Below, in pieces: positions 33,301 to 42,507 of a DNA stretch of 64,000 bases (position 1 is the stretch's first letter; each line of letters begins with the position of its first letter). The stretch spans positions 62,001 to 126,000 of the forward strand of contig JAIOJF010000029.1 in NCBI GenBank assembly GCA_019911965.1, written 5' to 3'. A program made the position numbers and the translations under genes. The stretch is from Paracoccaceae bacterium. GTDB lineage: Bacteria; Pseudomonadota; Alphaproteobacteria; Rhodobacterales; Rhodobacteraceae. The notes below the pieces were generated by a model that was not told where the DNA came from, did not search any database, and was given only the letters and a program-made list of their open reading frames with translations.

Positions 33301-34199
33301 CTCGCCGCTTCGGTCCGTGCCATCACCCCGGCCAGCGCAATTCCGGAGATCGCGTGCCAGATGCCCCAGAACGCCGCCACCACCGCCATGCCGCCAAGAC
33401 CGCCGAAAAAGCCGAAGATCAGCACCAGGCCAAGCCCGGAATTCTGGATGCCGGTTTCGATGGTGACGGCGCGCCGGTCAAATTGCGACAGGCCCGCCAG
33501 CGTGGCGGCAAGATATCCCCCGCCAAGCGCCAGCGCGTTGTGCAGGATGACCAGCACCGCAACGATATGCACATAATCCAGAAAGAAGCTCCAGTTCGCG
33601 GCCAGCGCCAGCACGATGAAGGCCACGAAGATCAGCATCGACAGGTTCTGCATCGGGCGGCGGATACGCGCGGCCATCTCCGGGCGCCGGGCATTCAGCA
33701 TCAGCCCCAGGAACAGCGGCAGCACCAGCATCAGCGCCACCGTGATCGCCACTTGCAGCGGATCAATGCTGGTGGCCCGCAGGATCGCCCGCGTCGGGCC
33801 GTAAAGATTGCCCCAGAACGCGATATTGAGCGGCGTCAGCAGGATCGCCGCGATGGTGGCAAACGCGGTCATCGACACCGACAGCGCCGAATTGCCCCCG
33901 GCGCGATGGGTGATGAAGTTCGAGATATTGCCCCCCGGACAGGCCGCCACCAGCATCAGGCCAAGCGCGATGGATGGGCGCGGCGTGGTGGCGAGGATCA
34001 GCAAGAAGGTCAGCACCGGCAGCACGATGAATTGCGAGACCAGCCCGGTGACCAGGGCTTTCGGGGCTTGTACCAGACGGCGAAAATCGGCGGGCCTGAG
34101 GTCCAGCGCGATTGAAAACATGACGATCGCCAGGATCGCGTTCAGCAGCATCAGGCTGGACGGGGTGAAGTTCAGCATGATGTCATCAACGTCTTGCAT
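33297..34199 (-). CDS. bile acid:sodium symporter (BASS) family transporter
   Basis: Inner-membrane transporter of 300 residues with nine to ten helices. The family motifs are AACPGGNISNFITHRAGGN (sodium/substrate crossover) and ETGIQNSGLGLVLIFGF (second crossover). ATG 34199 is selected because GGGAG lies 8 bases before it and the hydrophobic family N-terminus follows; the frame runs on to 34763 but would pass through the divergent promoter region and the gntR gene. First gene of the leftward operon with two SDR-type enzymes. Confidence 0.9.
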   Translation of the reverse strand: MQDVDDIMLNFTPSSLMLLNAILAIVMFSIALDLRPADFRRLVQAPKALVTGLVSQFIVLPVLTFLLILATTPRPSIALGLMLVAACPGGNISNFITHRAGGNSALSVSMTAFATIAAILLTPLNIAFWGNLYGPTRAILRATSIDPLQVAITVALMLVLPLFLGLMLNARRPEMAARIRRPMQNLSMLIFVAFIVLALAANWSFFLDYVHIVAVLVILHNALALGGGYLAATLAGLSQFDRRAVTIETGIQNSGLGLVLIFGFFGGLGGMAVVAAFWGIWHAISGIALAGVMARTEAAR

Positions 34200-34358
34200 T
34201 ATCCGGTCTCCCTTGTTGCATCCGGCACAGGCGGGAAGTGGTTCCGCCAACGGATGCCCTTTCGCCATGATAAGCCGATAGCGCCGGTATTTGGAAACGC
34301 ATTTTAACCCGGGCCTTCTGTGCGGGCAGGGACGCAAAGGCACGGTGGAACGGGTAAA

Positions 34359-34430
34359 ATGTATACAAAAACGACTGGATATTGCGAATACCAAAGAATA
34401 ATCTTGCAGAAAGAGTAGTTTTGTATACAT
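34359..34430. promoter_or_regulatory. paired GntR-type operators
   Basis: ATGTATACAAAA (34359-34370) and its exact reverse complement TTTTGTATACAT (34419-34430) are 60 bases apart centre to centre, each built on the palindrome GTATAC. A -10-like AATAAT (34397-34402) lies between them. TNGTATACNA is a common site for FCD-type GntR repressors. The second copy overlaps the upstream of two possible gntR start codons, which points to autoregulation. Confidence 0.7.
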
Positions 34431-34464
34431 GATTCGGCCAAACCCAGAACCGGGAAAGACTGCA

Positions 34465-35196
34465 ATGCTGCGAAGGAATGGCAAGAACCAGGCGCTGGTT
34501 GCCAAACTTGAACTCAGGAAAATGATTCTGAGCGGCGATTTCGCCGCCGGTGAGCGGCTGTTTGAAAGCGCGGTCTCCGAACGGCTGGGCCTGTCGCGCA
34601 CGCCGGTGCGCGAGGCGCTGAACGATCTGGCCCATGAAGGCCTGCTGGAGCGTCTGGCGAATGGCGGTGCGATGGTGCGCATGTTCAGCTTTGACGATGT
34701 CGTCGATGCCATCGAAATTCGCGGCCTGATGGAGGGGCTGGCGGCGCGGTCGGCGGCGATCAAGGGGGGCGATCCCGACAGCCTGGCCGAGATGGGTCAT
34801 ATCGTGGCCGCGCTTGATCAGGTGGTTGATGGCGATGACGATATGGATTTCACGGCCTATACCGAATTGAACGCCCGTTTCCACGCGCTTCTGCGCGATA
34901 TGGCAGGCAGCGAGACGATACGGCGCGAAGTGACCCGCGCGACCGGGATGCCGTTTGCCTCGCCCAGTGCGTTTCTCGACGTGCAGGCGGAAATCCGCGA
35001 GTTCCGCCGCTCGCTGATCGTGGCGCAGGCGCATCACCACGGCATTCTGGACGCGATTGCAGCCCGCGATGGTGGACGCGCCGAACAGATCGCGCGCGAA
35101 CATGCCCGCTTGGCCCTCAAGAACCTCGAATACGTGATGACCCATGACCGCAGCCTGATCGACCGGGTTCCCGGGCTGGCGCTGGTCTCTGCCTGA
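34465..35196 (+). CDS. GntR-family transcriptional regulator with FCD domain
   Basis: Regulator of 243 residues from ATG 34465 (255 from ATG 34429). The winged HTH includes GERLFESAVSERLGLSRTPV followed by REALNDLAHEGLLER; the FCD effector domain has the His/Asp metal-ligand pattern (ARFHALLRD, HHHGILDAIAARD). I prefer 34465 because 34429 lies inside the operator and has no ribosome site. It is 20 bases before the O-demethylase-like gene and probably controls it, responding to a small carboxylate. Confidence 0.9.
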   Translation: MLRRNGKNQALVAKLELRKMILSGDFAAGERLFESAVSERLGLSRTPVREALNDLAHEGLLERLANGGAMVRMFSFDDVVDAIEIRGLMEGLAARSAAIKGGDPDSLAEMGHIVAALDQVVDGDDDMDFTAYTELNARFHALLRDMAGSETIRREVTRATGMPFASPSAFLDVQAEIREFRRSLIVAQAHHHGILDAIAARDGGRAEQIAREHARLALKNLEYVMTHDRSLIDRVPGLALVSA

Positions 35197-35216
35197 AACC
35201 AAGAAAGGACGCTGAA

Positions 35217-36617
35217 ATGCCAAGTCTGACCGAGGCCATCGGCCAACACAAAAACGCCGTCGATATGCTGCGCAATTCCAGGATCGGGATGTATGTCTAT
35301 CCGGTGGTCGCGCCGGAATTCAACAACTGGCGCGACGAGCAACGCGCCTGGCGTGAGGGCGCGGTCTTGTTCGACCAGACACACCATATGGACGAACTGA
35401 TCGTCGAAGGCCCGGATGCCGAGGCGTTTCTGGCGCATCACGGCATCAACGCCTTCGGCAATTTCGATCTCAACCGCGCCAAGCATTACGTTCCCGTCAC
35501 CCCGAACGGCCATGTGATCGGCGACCACATCATTTTCCGCGAACGCGCGGACAAATTCATCCTTGTCGGTCGCGCCCCCACCGCCAACTGGCTGAAATTC
35601 TGCGCCGCGGTTGGCAAATGGGCGGTCAGGATCGTGCATGATCCGCGCTCGGATTCCCGCCCCGACGGCGAGCGGGTGTTGCGCACGCATTACCGGTTCC
35701 AGATCCAGGGCCCCGACGCGCCGAAGATTTTCGACAAGATGAATGGCGGGCCGGTTCAGGACATAAAGTTCTTCCATGTCGACTGGATCAATGTCGGATC
35801 AAGGAAAGTGCAGGCGCTGCGCCACGGCATGTCGGGCGCGCCGGGCCTGGAAATCTGGGGGCCATACGCCGACAAGCATTACATCCTGTCCACCATCCTG
35901 CAGGCCGCCCGCGATGCTGGCGTCGATCTGGTGCGCTGCGGCAGCCGGGCCTATTCCACCAACACGCTGGAATCGGGCTGGATTCCCTCGCCCCTGCCGG
36001 GGATTTACACCGGCGACGGCATGCTGGCGGAATACCGCGACTGGCTGGGTGCGGATGCCTACGAGGCCGTCGGCTCGATCGGCGGGTCGTTCGTTTCCGA
36101 CAATATCGAGGATTACTACGTCAACCCGTTCGAGCTGGGCTATGGCTTTTATATCGGCTGGAAGAAGGACGATTTCATCGGCAAGGCTGCGTTGCAGAAG
36201 ATGAAGGACGCCCCGAACCGCAAGAAGGTGACGTTCGAGTGGAACCGCGATGATGTGCTGAAGGTGATTGCCTCGGGCTTCGAGCAGGGCACGCCCTACA
36301 AGTGGATCGATTTCCCGGTGGCGAATTACGCGTCCTCAAGTGCGGATATGGTGATGCGCGACGGCAAGATGGTCGGCATGTCGATGTTCCACGGCTATAC
36401 CTTCAACGAACGCTCCGTGCTGTCGCTTGGGGTCGTGGCCGCCGATGTGCAGGAAGGCGATGTGCTGACCCTGATCTGGGGCGAGCCGGACGATACCGCC
36501 AAGACCTCGACCGAGGCGCACAGGCAGGCGGAAATCCGGGTGCGGGTGTCGCCGACGCCCTATGCCGCCGAAGCACGGACGAATTACGCCGATAGTTGGC
36601 GGACCAAATCCGCCTGA
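35217..36617 (+). CDS. tetrahydrofolate-dependent aromatic O-demethylase, LigM/DmdA-like (GcvT family)
   Basis: GcvT-fold methyltransferase of 466 residues. It would transfer a methyl group from a methoxyaromatic acid (or a sulfonium compound) to tetrahydrofolate. Segments NSRIGMYVYPVVAPEFNNWR, FDQTHHM, VPVTPNGHVIGD, GSRAYSTNTLESGWIPSPLP and GGSFVSDNIEDYYVNP closely recall vanillate/3-O-methylgallate demethylase LigM of Sphingobium SYK-6 (471 residues), more than DmdA. ATG 35217 follows AAGAAAGGACGC. With the GntR gene upstream it makes a two-gene unit closed by the hairpin at 36633-36666. The methylated substrate is not proven. Confidence 0.85.
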   Translation: MPSLTEAIGQHKNAVDMLRNSRIGMYVYPVVAPEFNNWRDEQRAWREGAVLFDQTHHMDELIVEGPDAEAFLAHHGINAFGNFDLNRAKHYVPVTPNGHVIGDHIIFRERADKFILVGRAPTANWLKFCAAVGKWAVRIVHDPRSDSRPDGERVLRTHYRFQIQGPDAPKIFDKMNGGPVQDIKFFHVDWINVGSRKVQALRHGMSGAPGLEIWGPYADKHYILSTILQAARDAGVDLVRCGSRAYSTNTLESGWIPSPLPGIYTGDGMLAEYRDWLGADAYEAVGSIGGSFVSDNIEDYYVNPFELGYGFYIGWKKDDFIGKAALQKMKDAPNRKKVTFEWNRDDVLKVIASGFEQGTPYKWIDFPVANYASSSADMVMRDGKMVGMSMFHGYTFNERSVLSLGVVAADVQEGDVLTLIWGEPDDTAKTSTEAHRQAEIRVRVSPTPYAAEARTNYADSWRTKSA

Positions 36618-36632
36618 GCGTGACAAGCCGTT

Positions 36633-36666
36633 GCCGCATATCCCCCCGTCGGGCGGGATATGCGGC
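36633..36666. terminator. bidirectional terminator hairpin
   Basis: Perfect 12-bp arms GCCGCATATCCC (36633-36644) and GGGATATGCGGC (36655-36666) around a 10-base loop, between convergent genes ending at 36617 and 36698. No T-tract flanks it on either strand. Confidence 0.65.
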
Positions 36667-36697
36667 GACGGGATCACCTTGCGGGCCGGGCAGGCCT

Positions 36698-37879
36698 TCA
36701 CGCGCCCGCGCTGTAGGCCCCCATCACGTCCTTGGCGATCACCAGTTTCTGGATTTCGCTGGTGCCTTCATAGATCCTGAGGGCGCGGATTTCGCGGTAA
36801 AGCACCTCGACCGGCTGATCCGAGACCACGCCCATGCCGCCGAACAACTGCACCGCCTCGTCGATCACCTTCTGCGCGGTCTCGGTGGCAAACAGTTTCG
36901 CCATCGCCGCCTCGCGGGTGATCGGATCGCTGCTGCGCATGTCCTTTTTCCACGCCGCGCGGTAGACCAGCAGGGCTGAGGCGTCGAGGCCAAGCGCCAT
37001 CTCGCCGATCTTGGATTGCGTGATCTGGAATGATTTCAACGCCTTGCCGAAGACCTGACGCTCATGGATGCGGCCAAGGGCTTCATCCAGTGCGCGGCGG
37101 CCAAGGCCAAGGGCCGCTGCGCCCACCGTGGTGCGGAATACATCCAGCGTCTGCATGGCGATGGCGAAGCCTTGTCCTTCGGCACCGATCAGCGCGGCCT
37201 CCGGCACCAGGCAATCGTCCATCGCAATCGTCGCCAGCGGGTGCGGCGCGATCACCCTGATACGCTCGGCAATGGAAAAGCCGGGCGTGTCGGCCTCGAC
37301 GATGAACGCGGAAATGCCTTGCGCGCCGGTGCTGCCGGGCGCACGAGCAAACACCACGTATTGATCGGCGATGCCACCGTTGGAAATCCAGGTCTTGGCC
37401 CCATTCAGGCGATAGCCCGATCCGTCCCTGGTGGCGGTCGTGGTCATCGCGCCGACATCGCTGCCCGCGCCCGGTTCGGACAGGGCGAATGCCGGAAGCT
37501 GCTGGCCTGCCACCACCGGCGGCAGGTACTTCTGGCGCTGAGCGTTCGAGCCGAACAGCGAGATCGGCCCGGTGCCCAGCCCCTGCATGGCAAAGGCGAA
37601 ATCGAACAGCCCGTCATGGCGCGCCAGGATTTCCCGGCTGAGGCAGAGGCGACGCACGTCGAAGCGATCGCCTTCCTTCACCAGGCACGAGGCTGTCAGG
37701 AACCCCGCCGCGCCCAGCCGCGCGACAATCTCGCGGCAGGTCGCGTCCAGCTTGCTGCCCTCATGGCAATCGCTGCCGGCGATATCCGCCAGATCGTTTC
37801 GCGCGAAACTTTCCAGATCGGCGGCGAGTTTGCGGTGGCTGTCCTCGAAGAGCGGCAGGTCAAGCAGGGGGTTCTGCAT
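36698..37879 (-). CDS. acyl-CoA dehydrogenase (possible AliB-like)
   Basis: Flavoprotein of 393 residues. [15 protein letters not shown] is the FAD loop, [15 protein letters not shown] and the C-terminal [20 protein letters not shown] with YEGTSEIQ are typical. ATG 37879 overlaps the preceding crotonase stop (ATGA). In an operon with a BadH-like dehydrogenase and a crotonase, a cyclohexanecarboxyl-CoA-type substrate is plausible by analogy with AliB; sequence alone does not fix it. Confidence 0.9.
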   Translation of the reverse strand: MQNPLLDLPLFEDSHRKLAADLESFARNDLADIAGSDCHEGSKLDATCREIVARLGAAGFLTASCLVKEGDRFDVRRLCLSREILARHDGLFDFAFAMQGLGTGPISLFGSNAQRQKYLPPVVAGQQLPAFALSEPGAGSDVGAMTTTATRDGSGYRLNGAKTWISNGGIADQYVVFARAPGSTGAQGISAFIVEADTPGFSIAERIRVIAPHPLATIAMDDCLVPEAALIGAEGQGFAIAMQTLDVFRTTVGAAALGLGRRALDEALGRIHERQVFGKALKSFQITQSKIGEMALGLDASALLVYRAAWKKDMRSSDPITREAAMAKLFATETAQKVIDEAVQLFGGMGVVSDQPVEVLYREIRALRIYEGTSEIQKLVIAKDVMGAYSAGA

Positions 37880-38697
37880 CAGTTTCCCTCGAATACCGGG
37901 CGTTCCTTCTTGACGAACGCGTGATAGGCCCGGGCGAAATCCTTGGTCTGCATGCAGATCGCCTGCGCCTCGGCTTCGGTTTCCAGCGCCTGTTCGATGG
38001 TCAGGTTCCATTCCTGATGCAGGCATTTCTTGGTGACACCGTGGGCGAATGCCGGGCCGTTGGCGAGGCTGAGCGCCATGTTGCGCGCCGTTTCCATCAG
38101 GTTTTCGGGGGCGACGACATCGTTGAAATAGCCCCAGGCCTTGCCCTCGTCGGCACTCATCACCCGCCCGGTATACAGCAGTTCCGACGCCCGCCCCTGG
38201 CCGATGATGCGCGGCAGGATGGTACAGGCCCCCATGTCGCAGCCGGCCAGTCCGACGCGCACGAACAGGAACGCGGTTTTGCATTCGGGCGTGCCATAGC
38301 GCATGTCGGACGCCATCGGGATGATCGCGCCCGCTCCGGTGCTGATCCCGTCCACCGCCGAGATGATCGGCTGCGGGCAGTTGCGCATTTCCTTGATCAG
38401 GTTGCCGGTCATGCGGGTGAAGGCCAGCAGATCGTCCATTTCCATATCGACCAGCGGGCCGATGATCTCGTGAACATCGCCGCCGGAACAGAAATTGCCC
38501 CCGGCACCGGTGAAGATCACCACCCGCACATCATCCACATATTGCAGCTTGTGGAAGGTGTCGCGCAGCTCGGCGTAGCTTTCAAAGGTCAGCGGGTTCT
38601 TGCGCTCGGGCCGGTTCAGGGTGATGGTGGCAACCCGGTCGGTCACGTCCCATCCGAAATGTTCGGGGCGCCAGTCGGCGGCTTTCAGTTTGTACAT
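37879..38697 (-). CDS. enoyl-CoA hydratase family protein
   Basis: Crotonase-fold protein of 272 residues. [13 protein letters not shown] is the first oxyanion strand. The second region reads [18 protein letters not shown], an atypical version in which the PExxLG...GGTQ hydratase pattern is replaced by a Cys/Asp-Met-Gly-Ala stretch; the exact reaction (hydration, ring hydrolysis or dehalogenation-like) is open. A ~20-residue N-terminal extension precedes [10 protein letters not shown]. Between the BadH-like SDR and the acyl-CoA dehydrogenase genes. Confidence 0.88.
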   Translation of the reverse strand: MYKLKAADWRPEHFGWDVTDRVATITLNRPERKNPLTFESYAELRDTFHKLQYVDDVRVVIFTGAGGNFCSGGDVHEIIGPLVDMEMDDLLAFTRMTGNLIKEMRNCPQPIISAVDGISTGAGAIIPMASDMRYGTPECKTAFLFVRVGLAGCDMGACTILPRIIGQGRASELLYTGRVMSADEGKAWGYFNDVVAPENLMETARNMALSLANGPAFAHGVTKKCLHQEWNLTIEQALETEAEAQAICMQTKDFARAYHAFVKKERPVFEGN

Positions 38698-38728
38698 GGT
38701 TTTCCTCGGTTTTTTCGGTTTGTCTGGA

Positions 38729-39475
38729 TCAGCCGGCCATCGTCAGCCCGCCGCTGACGCTTAAAACCTGGCCGGTCACGTAGCTGCTCTGGTCGGTGGA
38801 AAAGAACAGCACCGCATCGGCAACTTCCGAGGGCTGGCCAAGACGGCGCAGCGGCGTGGCGCGGATGAAGGCCTCGCGGAAATTGTCCGGCACCTTGGCC
38901 ATCAGGGGCGTGTCGGTCGGGCCGGGGCAGACCGAGTTGACAGTGATATTGTAGCGCGCCATTTCGCGGGCCAGCGATTTGCCGAAGGCGATCACGCCGC
39001 CCTTGGCCCCGGAATAGACGGTCTCGCCCAGGCTGCCGACGCGCCCGGCATCGGAGGCGACAAAGACGATCTTGCCGGATTTGCGTTCCATCATGCCGTC
39101 TAGGAAGGCGCGGGTGACGGCAATCGGGCCCATCAGGTTCAGATCGATCAGCTTGCGCCAGAAATCCGGATCGTTCTGCACGAAAGGCTCGGTTCGCCCC
39201 CAGCCGGCGACATTGGCCACGATGTCGACATTTGCGCCGCTGGCCAGCACCTTTCTGCTGAAATCGTCGATCGAGGCCTGATCGGTCACGTCCAGGCGGA
39301 CGAAATCCGCCTTGCCGCCGGCCTTGGTGATGGCGCTGGCAACCGCGGTGCCGCCTTCTTCGGAAATGTCGCCGATGAAGACATGCGCCCCGGCACGGGC
39401 CAGCGCCTCGGCGGTTGCCTGGCCGATCCCCGAGGCACCGCCGGTCACGACTGCTGCTTTTCCATTCAGGCTCAT
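38729..39475 (-). CDS. SDR resembling 2-hydroxycyclohexanecarboxyl-CoA dehydrogenase BadH
   Basis: NAD-dependent short-chain dehydrogenase of 248 residues. [37 protein letters not shown] and YSGAKGG (YxxxK) are visible. The run [19 protein letters not shown] and the ending [10 protein letters not shown] closely recall R. palustris BadH, which oxidises 2-hydroxycyclohexane-1-carboxyl-CoA to the 2-keto form. ATG 39475 has GGAGAAGGA upstream; the frame runs further into the operator region and is not used. First gene of the leftward operon. Confidence 0.87.
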   Translation of the reverse strand: MSLNGKAAVVTGGASGIGQATAEALARAGAHVFIGDISEEGGTAVASAITKAGGKADFVRLDVTDQASIDDFSRKVLASGANVDIVANVAGWGRTEPFVQNDPDFWRKLIDLNLMGPIAVTRAFLDGMMERKSGKIVFVASDAGRVGSLGETVYSGAKGGVIAFGKSLAREMARYNITVNSVCPGPTDTPLMAKVPDNFREAFIRATPLRRLGQPSEVADAVLFFSTDQSSYVTGQVLSVSGGLTMAG

Positions 39476-39578
39476 CTTGAAAATCCTTCTCCAACTGGTT
39501 TGGCGTCTGGTGTCCGCGTCCCGATTGCCGGTTGCGTTCAAGCACCGGAGGTCCGGGATGTGGATACTATCTGGGATA

Positions 39579-39609
39579 AATGAATATTCATTCATATTTC
39601 AGGCGTCAA
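39579..39609 (-). promoter_or_regulatory. promoter and TetR-type operator of the BadH-like operon
   Basis: ATGAATATTCATTCAT (39580-39595) contains a 14-bp perfect palindrome AATGAATATTCATT (39579-39592). On the minus strand a TTGACG -35 (39604-39609) stands 17 bases from TATTCA (39581-39586), so the operator covers the -10. It matches the second site at 39668-39683 in 14 of 16 positions. Confidence 0.65.
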
Positions 39610-39629
39610 GGAAAATTGAGCAATATATG

Positions 39630-39683
39630 TTGACAAATCGCGGATCACGGCTCTATCAACTCAATAGATGAATACTCGTTCAT
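39630..39683 (+). promoter_or_regulatory. promoter and TetR-type operator of the hydroxybenzoyl-CoA-reductase-like operon
   Basis: A perfect TTGACA (39630-39635), 18-base spacer and TATCAA (39654-39659) direct rightward transcription. ATGAATACTCGTTCAT (39668-39683) lies right at the expected start of transcription. The same 16-mer with two changes guards the divergent promoter, so one regulator, perhaps the TetR encoded at 45393, should control both. Confidence 0.65.
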
Positions 39684-39712
39684 ATGTGACACGACCAGGA
39701 TGGGACAGGATC

Positions 39713-40189
39713 ATGGCTTCAATCATCGGCTTGACGATCAACGGCAGGAAGCAGGAGCATCTGATTCCCGATGCGATGCTTCTGGTTGATTTCCTGCGTG
39801 ACAAGCTGGGGCTGACGGGCACCAAGAAGGGCTGCGATGGCGGCGAATGCGGGGCCTGCACGGTGCTGGTGGATGGCAAGCAGCGGCTTGGCTGCATGAC
39901 GCTGGCCAAATCGGTGGCCGGCAAGACCGTCGAAACCATCGAATCGGTCGGCCCGCATGGCCGCCTGTCGCGGCTTCAAACCGCGTTTCACGAAAAGCTG
40001 GGAACCCAGTGCGGGTTCTGCACGCCGGGCATGATCATGGCGGCGGAAAGCCTGCTGCGCGACAATCCCGACCCGGACGAGGACGAGATCAGGACCGCGC
40101 TGTCAGGCAATCTCTGCCGTTGCACCGGCTATGTGAAGATCATCGAATCGGTGCAGGCCGCGATTGCCGCCGGTGAGGTGGGCAAATGA
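39713..40189 (+). CDS. 2Fe-2S subunit of a xanthine-oxidase-family enzyme (4-hydroxybenzoyl-CoA reductase gamma-like)
   Basis: Iron-sulfur subunit of 158 residues. A plant-type 2Fe-2S cluster is bound by Cys41, Cys46, Cys49 and Cys61 ([11 protein letters not shown]), and the second by Cys100, Cys103, Cys135 and Cys137 (TQCGFCTPG and NLCRCTGY). Length and cysteine order match HcrC/HbaB-type small subunits. The start at 39713 follows ACAGGATC; an upstream in-frame ATG at 39668 would lie within the operator. It overlaps the large-subunit gene (ATGA). Confidence 0.92.
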   Translation: MASIIGLTINGRKQEHLIPDAMLLVDFLRDKLGLTGTKKGCDGGECGACTVLVDGKQRLGCMTLAKSVAGKTVETIESVGPHGRLSRLQTAFHEKLGTQCGFCTPGMIMAAESLLRDNPDPDEDEIRTALSGNLCRCTGYVKIIESVQAAIAAGEVGK

Positions 40190-42507
40190 GCGCGCCGGTG
40201 ACACAGGTTGGCGTCGGCGACCGGGTGCCGCTGGTCGATGGCATCGAAAAGGTGCGCGGCGTGGCGAAATACACCGCCGATCTGGCCGCCGAGGGGGCGC
40301 TGGTCGGCCGTATCCTGCGCAGCCCCTACAGTCATGCGGAATTACTGGATGTCGATATCTCCAAGGCCGAGGCGCTGCCGGGGGTGATCGCCGTGATCAC
40401 CGGCAAGGATGCTCCGATCCCCTACGGCATCGTGCCGATTGCCCAGAACGAATATCCGCTGGCCCAGGAAAAGGTCCGCTATCGTGGTGAGCCGATTGCC
40501 GCCGTTGCTGCGGTGGACGAGGCGACGGCAGAGGCCGCGCTCGATCTGATTGAACTGACAGTGCGCGAATTGCCGGGCTATTACAATGCCGCCGCCTCGC
40601 GTGCCGCCGATGCCGTCCTTTTGCATGACAACAAGCCCGGCAATATCGAACGCGACGTGCATTCCACATTCGGCGATGTCGAGGTCGGCTTTGCCGAAGC
40701 CGATCTGGTGGCCGAGGATGTCTTCCATTGCGAGGAAGTCACCCACGCCCATATGGAACCCCATGCCGCGATTGCCGAATACGATCCGCAGCGCGACCAC
40801 CTGACATTCCATTCCGTCACCCAGGTGCCCTATTACGTGCACCTGATGCTGGCGCAGTGCATGGACATGAACAAGTCCCGCATCCGGGTGATCAAGCCGT
40901 TTGTCGGCGGCGGCTTCGGGGCGAGGACCGAAACGCTGAATTTCGAGCTGGTCTGCGGCATTCTTGCCCGCGCAGCAAAGGGCCGGGTGCGCATGGTGCT
41001 GACGCGCGAGGAAACGTTCCTCACGCATCGCGGCCGCCCGGCGGCGGATATCACCTTGAAACTCGGCCTCAGCAAGACCGGCAGGATCACCGCCGTGAAG
41101 GCCGAGATGGAGCAGTACGGCGGGGCCTATGGCGGCTACGGTATCGTCACGATCCTTTATGCCGGGGCTTTGCTGAACGCGCTTTATGACATTCCGGCGG
41201 TGCAATACGACGGCTACCGCGTCTACACCAACACGCCACCCTGCGGTGCTATGCGCGGCCACGGCACGGTGGACATGCGCCATGCCTTTGACACCATGCT
41301 GAACCGGATGGCACGCCAGCTTGGCCTTGACCCGATCGAGGTGCGCCGCGCCAATCTGCTGAAAGCGCCGACGGAAACCCTGAACGGATTGCAGGTTACC
41401 TCCTACGGGCTGCCGGAAACGCTGGACTGGGTGGAACAGGCCAGCGGCTGGAAAGATCGCAAGGGCAAGATGCCGAAAGGGCGCGGGCTGGGCATTGGCT
41501 GCTCACATTTCGTCAGCGGTGCCGCCAAGCCGGTGCAATGGACCGGCCAGCCGGATGCGGTGGTGAATCTGAAACTGGATTTCGACGGCGGCATCACCAT
41601 CCTGACGGGGGCGGCCGATATCGGGCAGGGGTCATCAACCGTGGTGGCGCAGATCGTGGCCGAGGTAATGGGGCTGGATCATTCGCGCCTGCGGGTGATC
41701 TCCAACGACTCGGCGCTTACGCCGCGCGACATGGGGTCCTATTCGTCGCGCGTGACCTACATGGTGGGCAATGCCACGCTGGATGCGGCGGAGAAACTGA
41801 AGGCCCGGCTGATCCGTGCCGCCGCCAAGGCGCTTGAGACCGAACCGGAAAACATCGAATGCGCCGGCGAGACCTACCGCGTGGCCAACAGCCAGGATCA
41901 GGGCATTCCGTTCGACAAGGTGGTGCAGACGGCGCTGATAGATCACGGTGCGATCACCGAACGCGGCACCTTCACCGTGCCGAAATCCTTTCAGGGCGGC
42001 AAGCATCGCGGCGGGGCGGTCGGCTCGACAATGGGCTTTTCCTATGCCTCGCAGGTGGTCGAGGTTTCGGTGGATGAAGAGACCGGCGAGATCACCGTTG
42101 AAAAGGTTTGGGTGTCACATGATTGCGGCTATCCGATCAATCCGCTGGCGGTCGAAGGCCAGGTGCAGGGCGCGATCTGGATGGGCATGGGCCAGGCGAT
42201 GATGGAGGAAACGCGCTTCCACGAGGGCCTGCCGCTGCACGCCAATTTCCTGGATTACAGTTTTCCGACGATCATGGATTCCCCCGATATCGAGGTGCAT
42301 ATCGTCGAATCGATGGACCCCAACGGCCCGTTCGGCGCCAAGGAGGCCAGCGAGGGCGGGCTTGCCGGGTTCCTGCCCGCACTGGCCGAAGCGGTGAGCG
42401 AGGCAATCGGCTGCGATATCAACGACATGCCGCTGACACCCGACAGGATCCTCGATGCGCTGACAAAACAGCGGCGGGCGGAAAAACGCAGGAAGGCAAA
42501 AGCATGA
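40186..42507 (+). CDS. molybdopterin-binding large subunit, xanthine-oxidase family (4-hydroxybenzoyl-CoA reductase alpha-like)
   Basis: Molybdenum hydroxylase catalytic subunit of 773 residues. [42 protein letters not shown] and [13 protein letters not shown] are the Moco-contacting motifs; Glu720 in GAKE is the conserved catalytic base. A 4-hydroxybenzoyl-CoA reductase removes the ring hydroxyl reductively, opposite to the usual direction of the family. Assignment depends on the third subunit (next gene), which carries the extra cluster specific to that group. Xanthine or CO dehydrogenase-like alternatives are less likely given the CoA ligase and crotonase neighbours. Confidence 0.9.
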   Translation: MSAPVTQVGVGDRVPLVDGIEKVRGVAKYTADLAAEGALVGRILRSPYSHAELLDVDISKAEALPGVIAVITGKDAPIPYGIVPIAQNEYPLAQEKVRYRGEPIAAVAAVDEATAEAALDLIELTVRELPGYYNAAASRAADAVLLHDNKPGNIERDVHSTFGDVEVGFAEADLVAEDVFHCEEVTHAHMEPHAAIAEYDPQRDHLTFHSVTQVPYYVHLMLAQCMDMNKSRIRVIKPFVGGGFGARTETLNFELVCGILARAAKGRVRMVLTREETFLTHRGRPAADITLKLGLSKTGRITAVKAEMEQYGGAYGGYGIVTILYAGALLNALYDIPAVQYDGYRVYTNTPPCGAMRGHGTVDMRHAFDTMLNRMARQLGLDPIEVRRANLLKAPTETLNGLQVTSYGLPETLDWVEQASGWKDRKGKMPKGRGLGIGCSHFVSGAAKPVQWTGQPDAVVNLKLDFDGGITILTGAADIGQGSSTVVAQIVAEVMGLDHSRLRVISNDSALTPRDMGSYSSRVTYMVGNATLDAAEKLKARLIRAAAKALETEPENIECAGETYRVANSQDQGIPFDKVVQTALIDHGAITERGTFTVPKSFQGGKHRGGAVGSTMGFSYASQVVEVSVDEETGEITVEKVWVSHDCGYPINPLAVEGQVQGAIWMGMGQAMMEETRFHEGLPLHANFLDYSFPTIMDSPDIEVHIVESMDPNGPFGAKEASEGGLAGFLPALAEAVSEAIGCDINDMPLTPDRILDALTKQRRAEKRRKAKA

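Noticed and set aside
33297-34763. 488-residue version of the BASS transporter
   Set aside because: The extra ~188 residues run through the divergent promoter and the gntR gene; a good ribosome site and the family N-terminus are at 34199.
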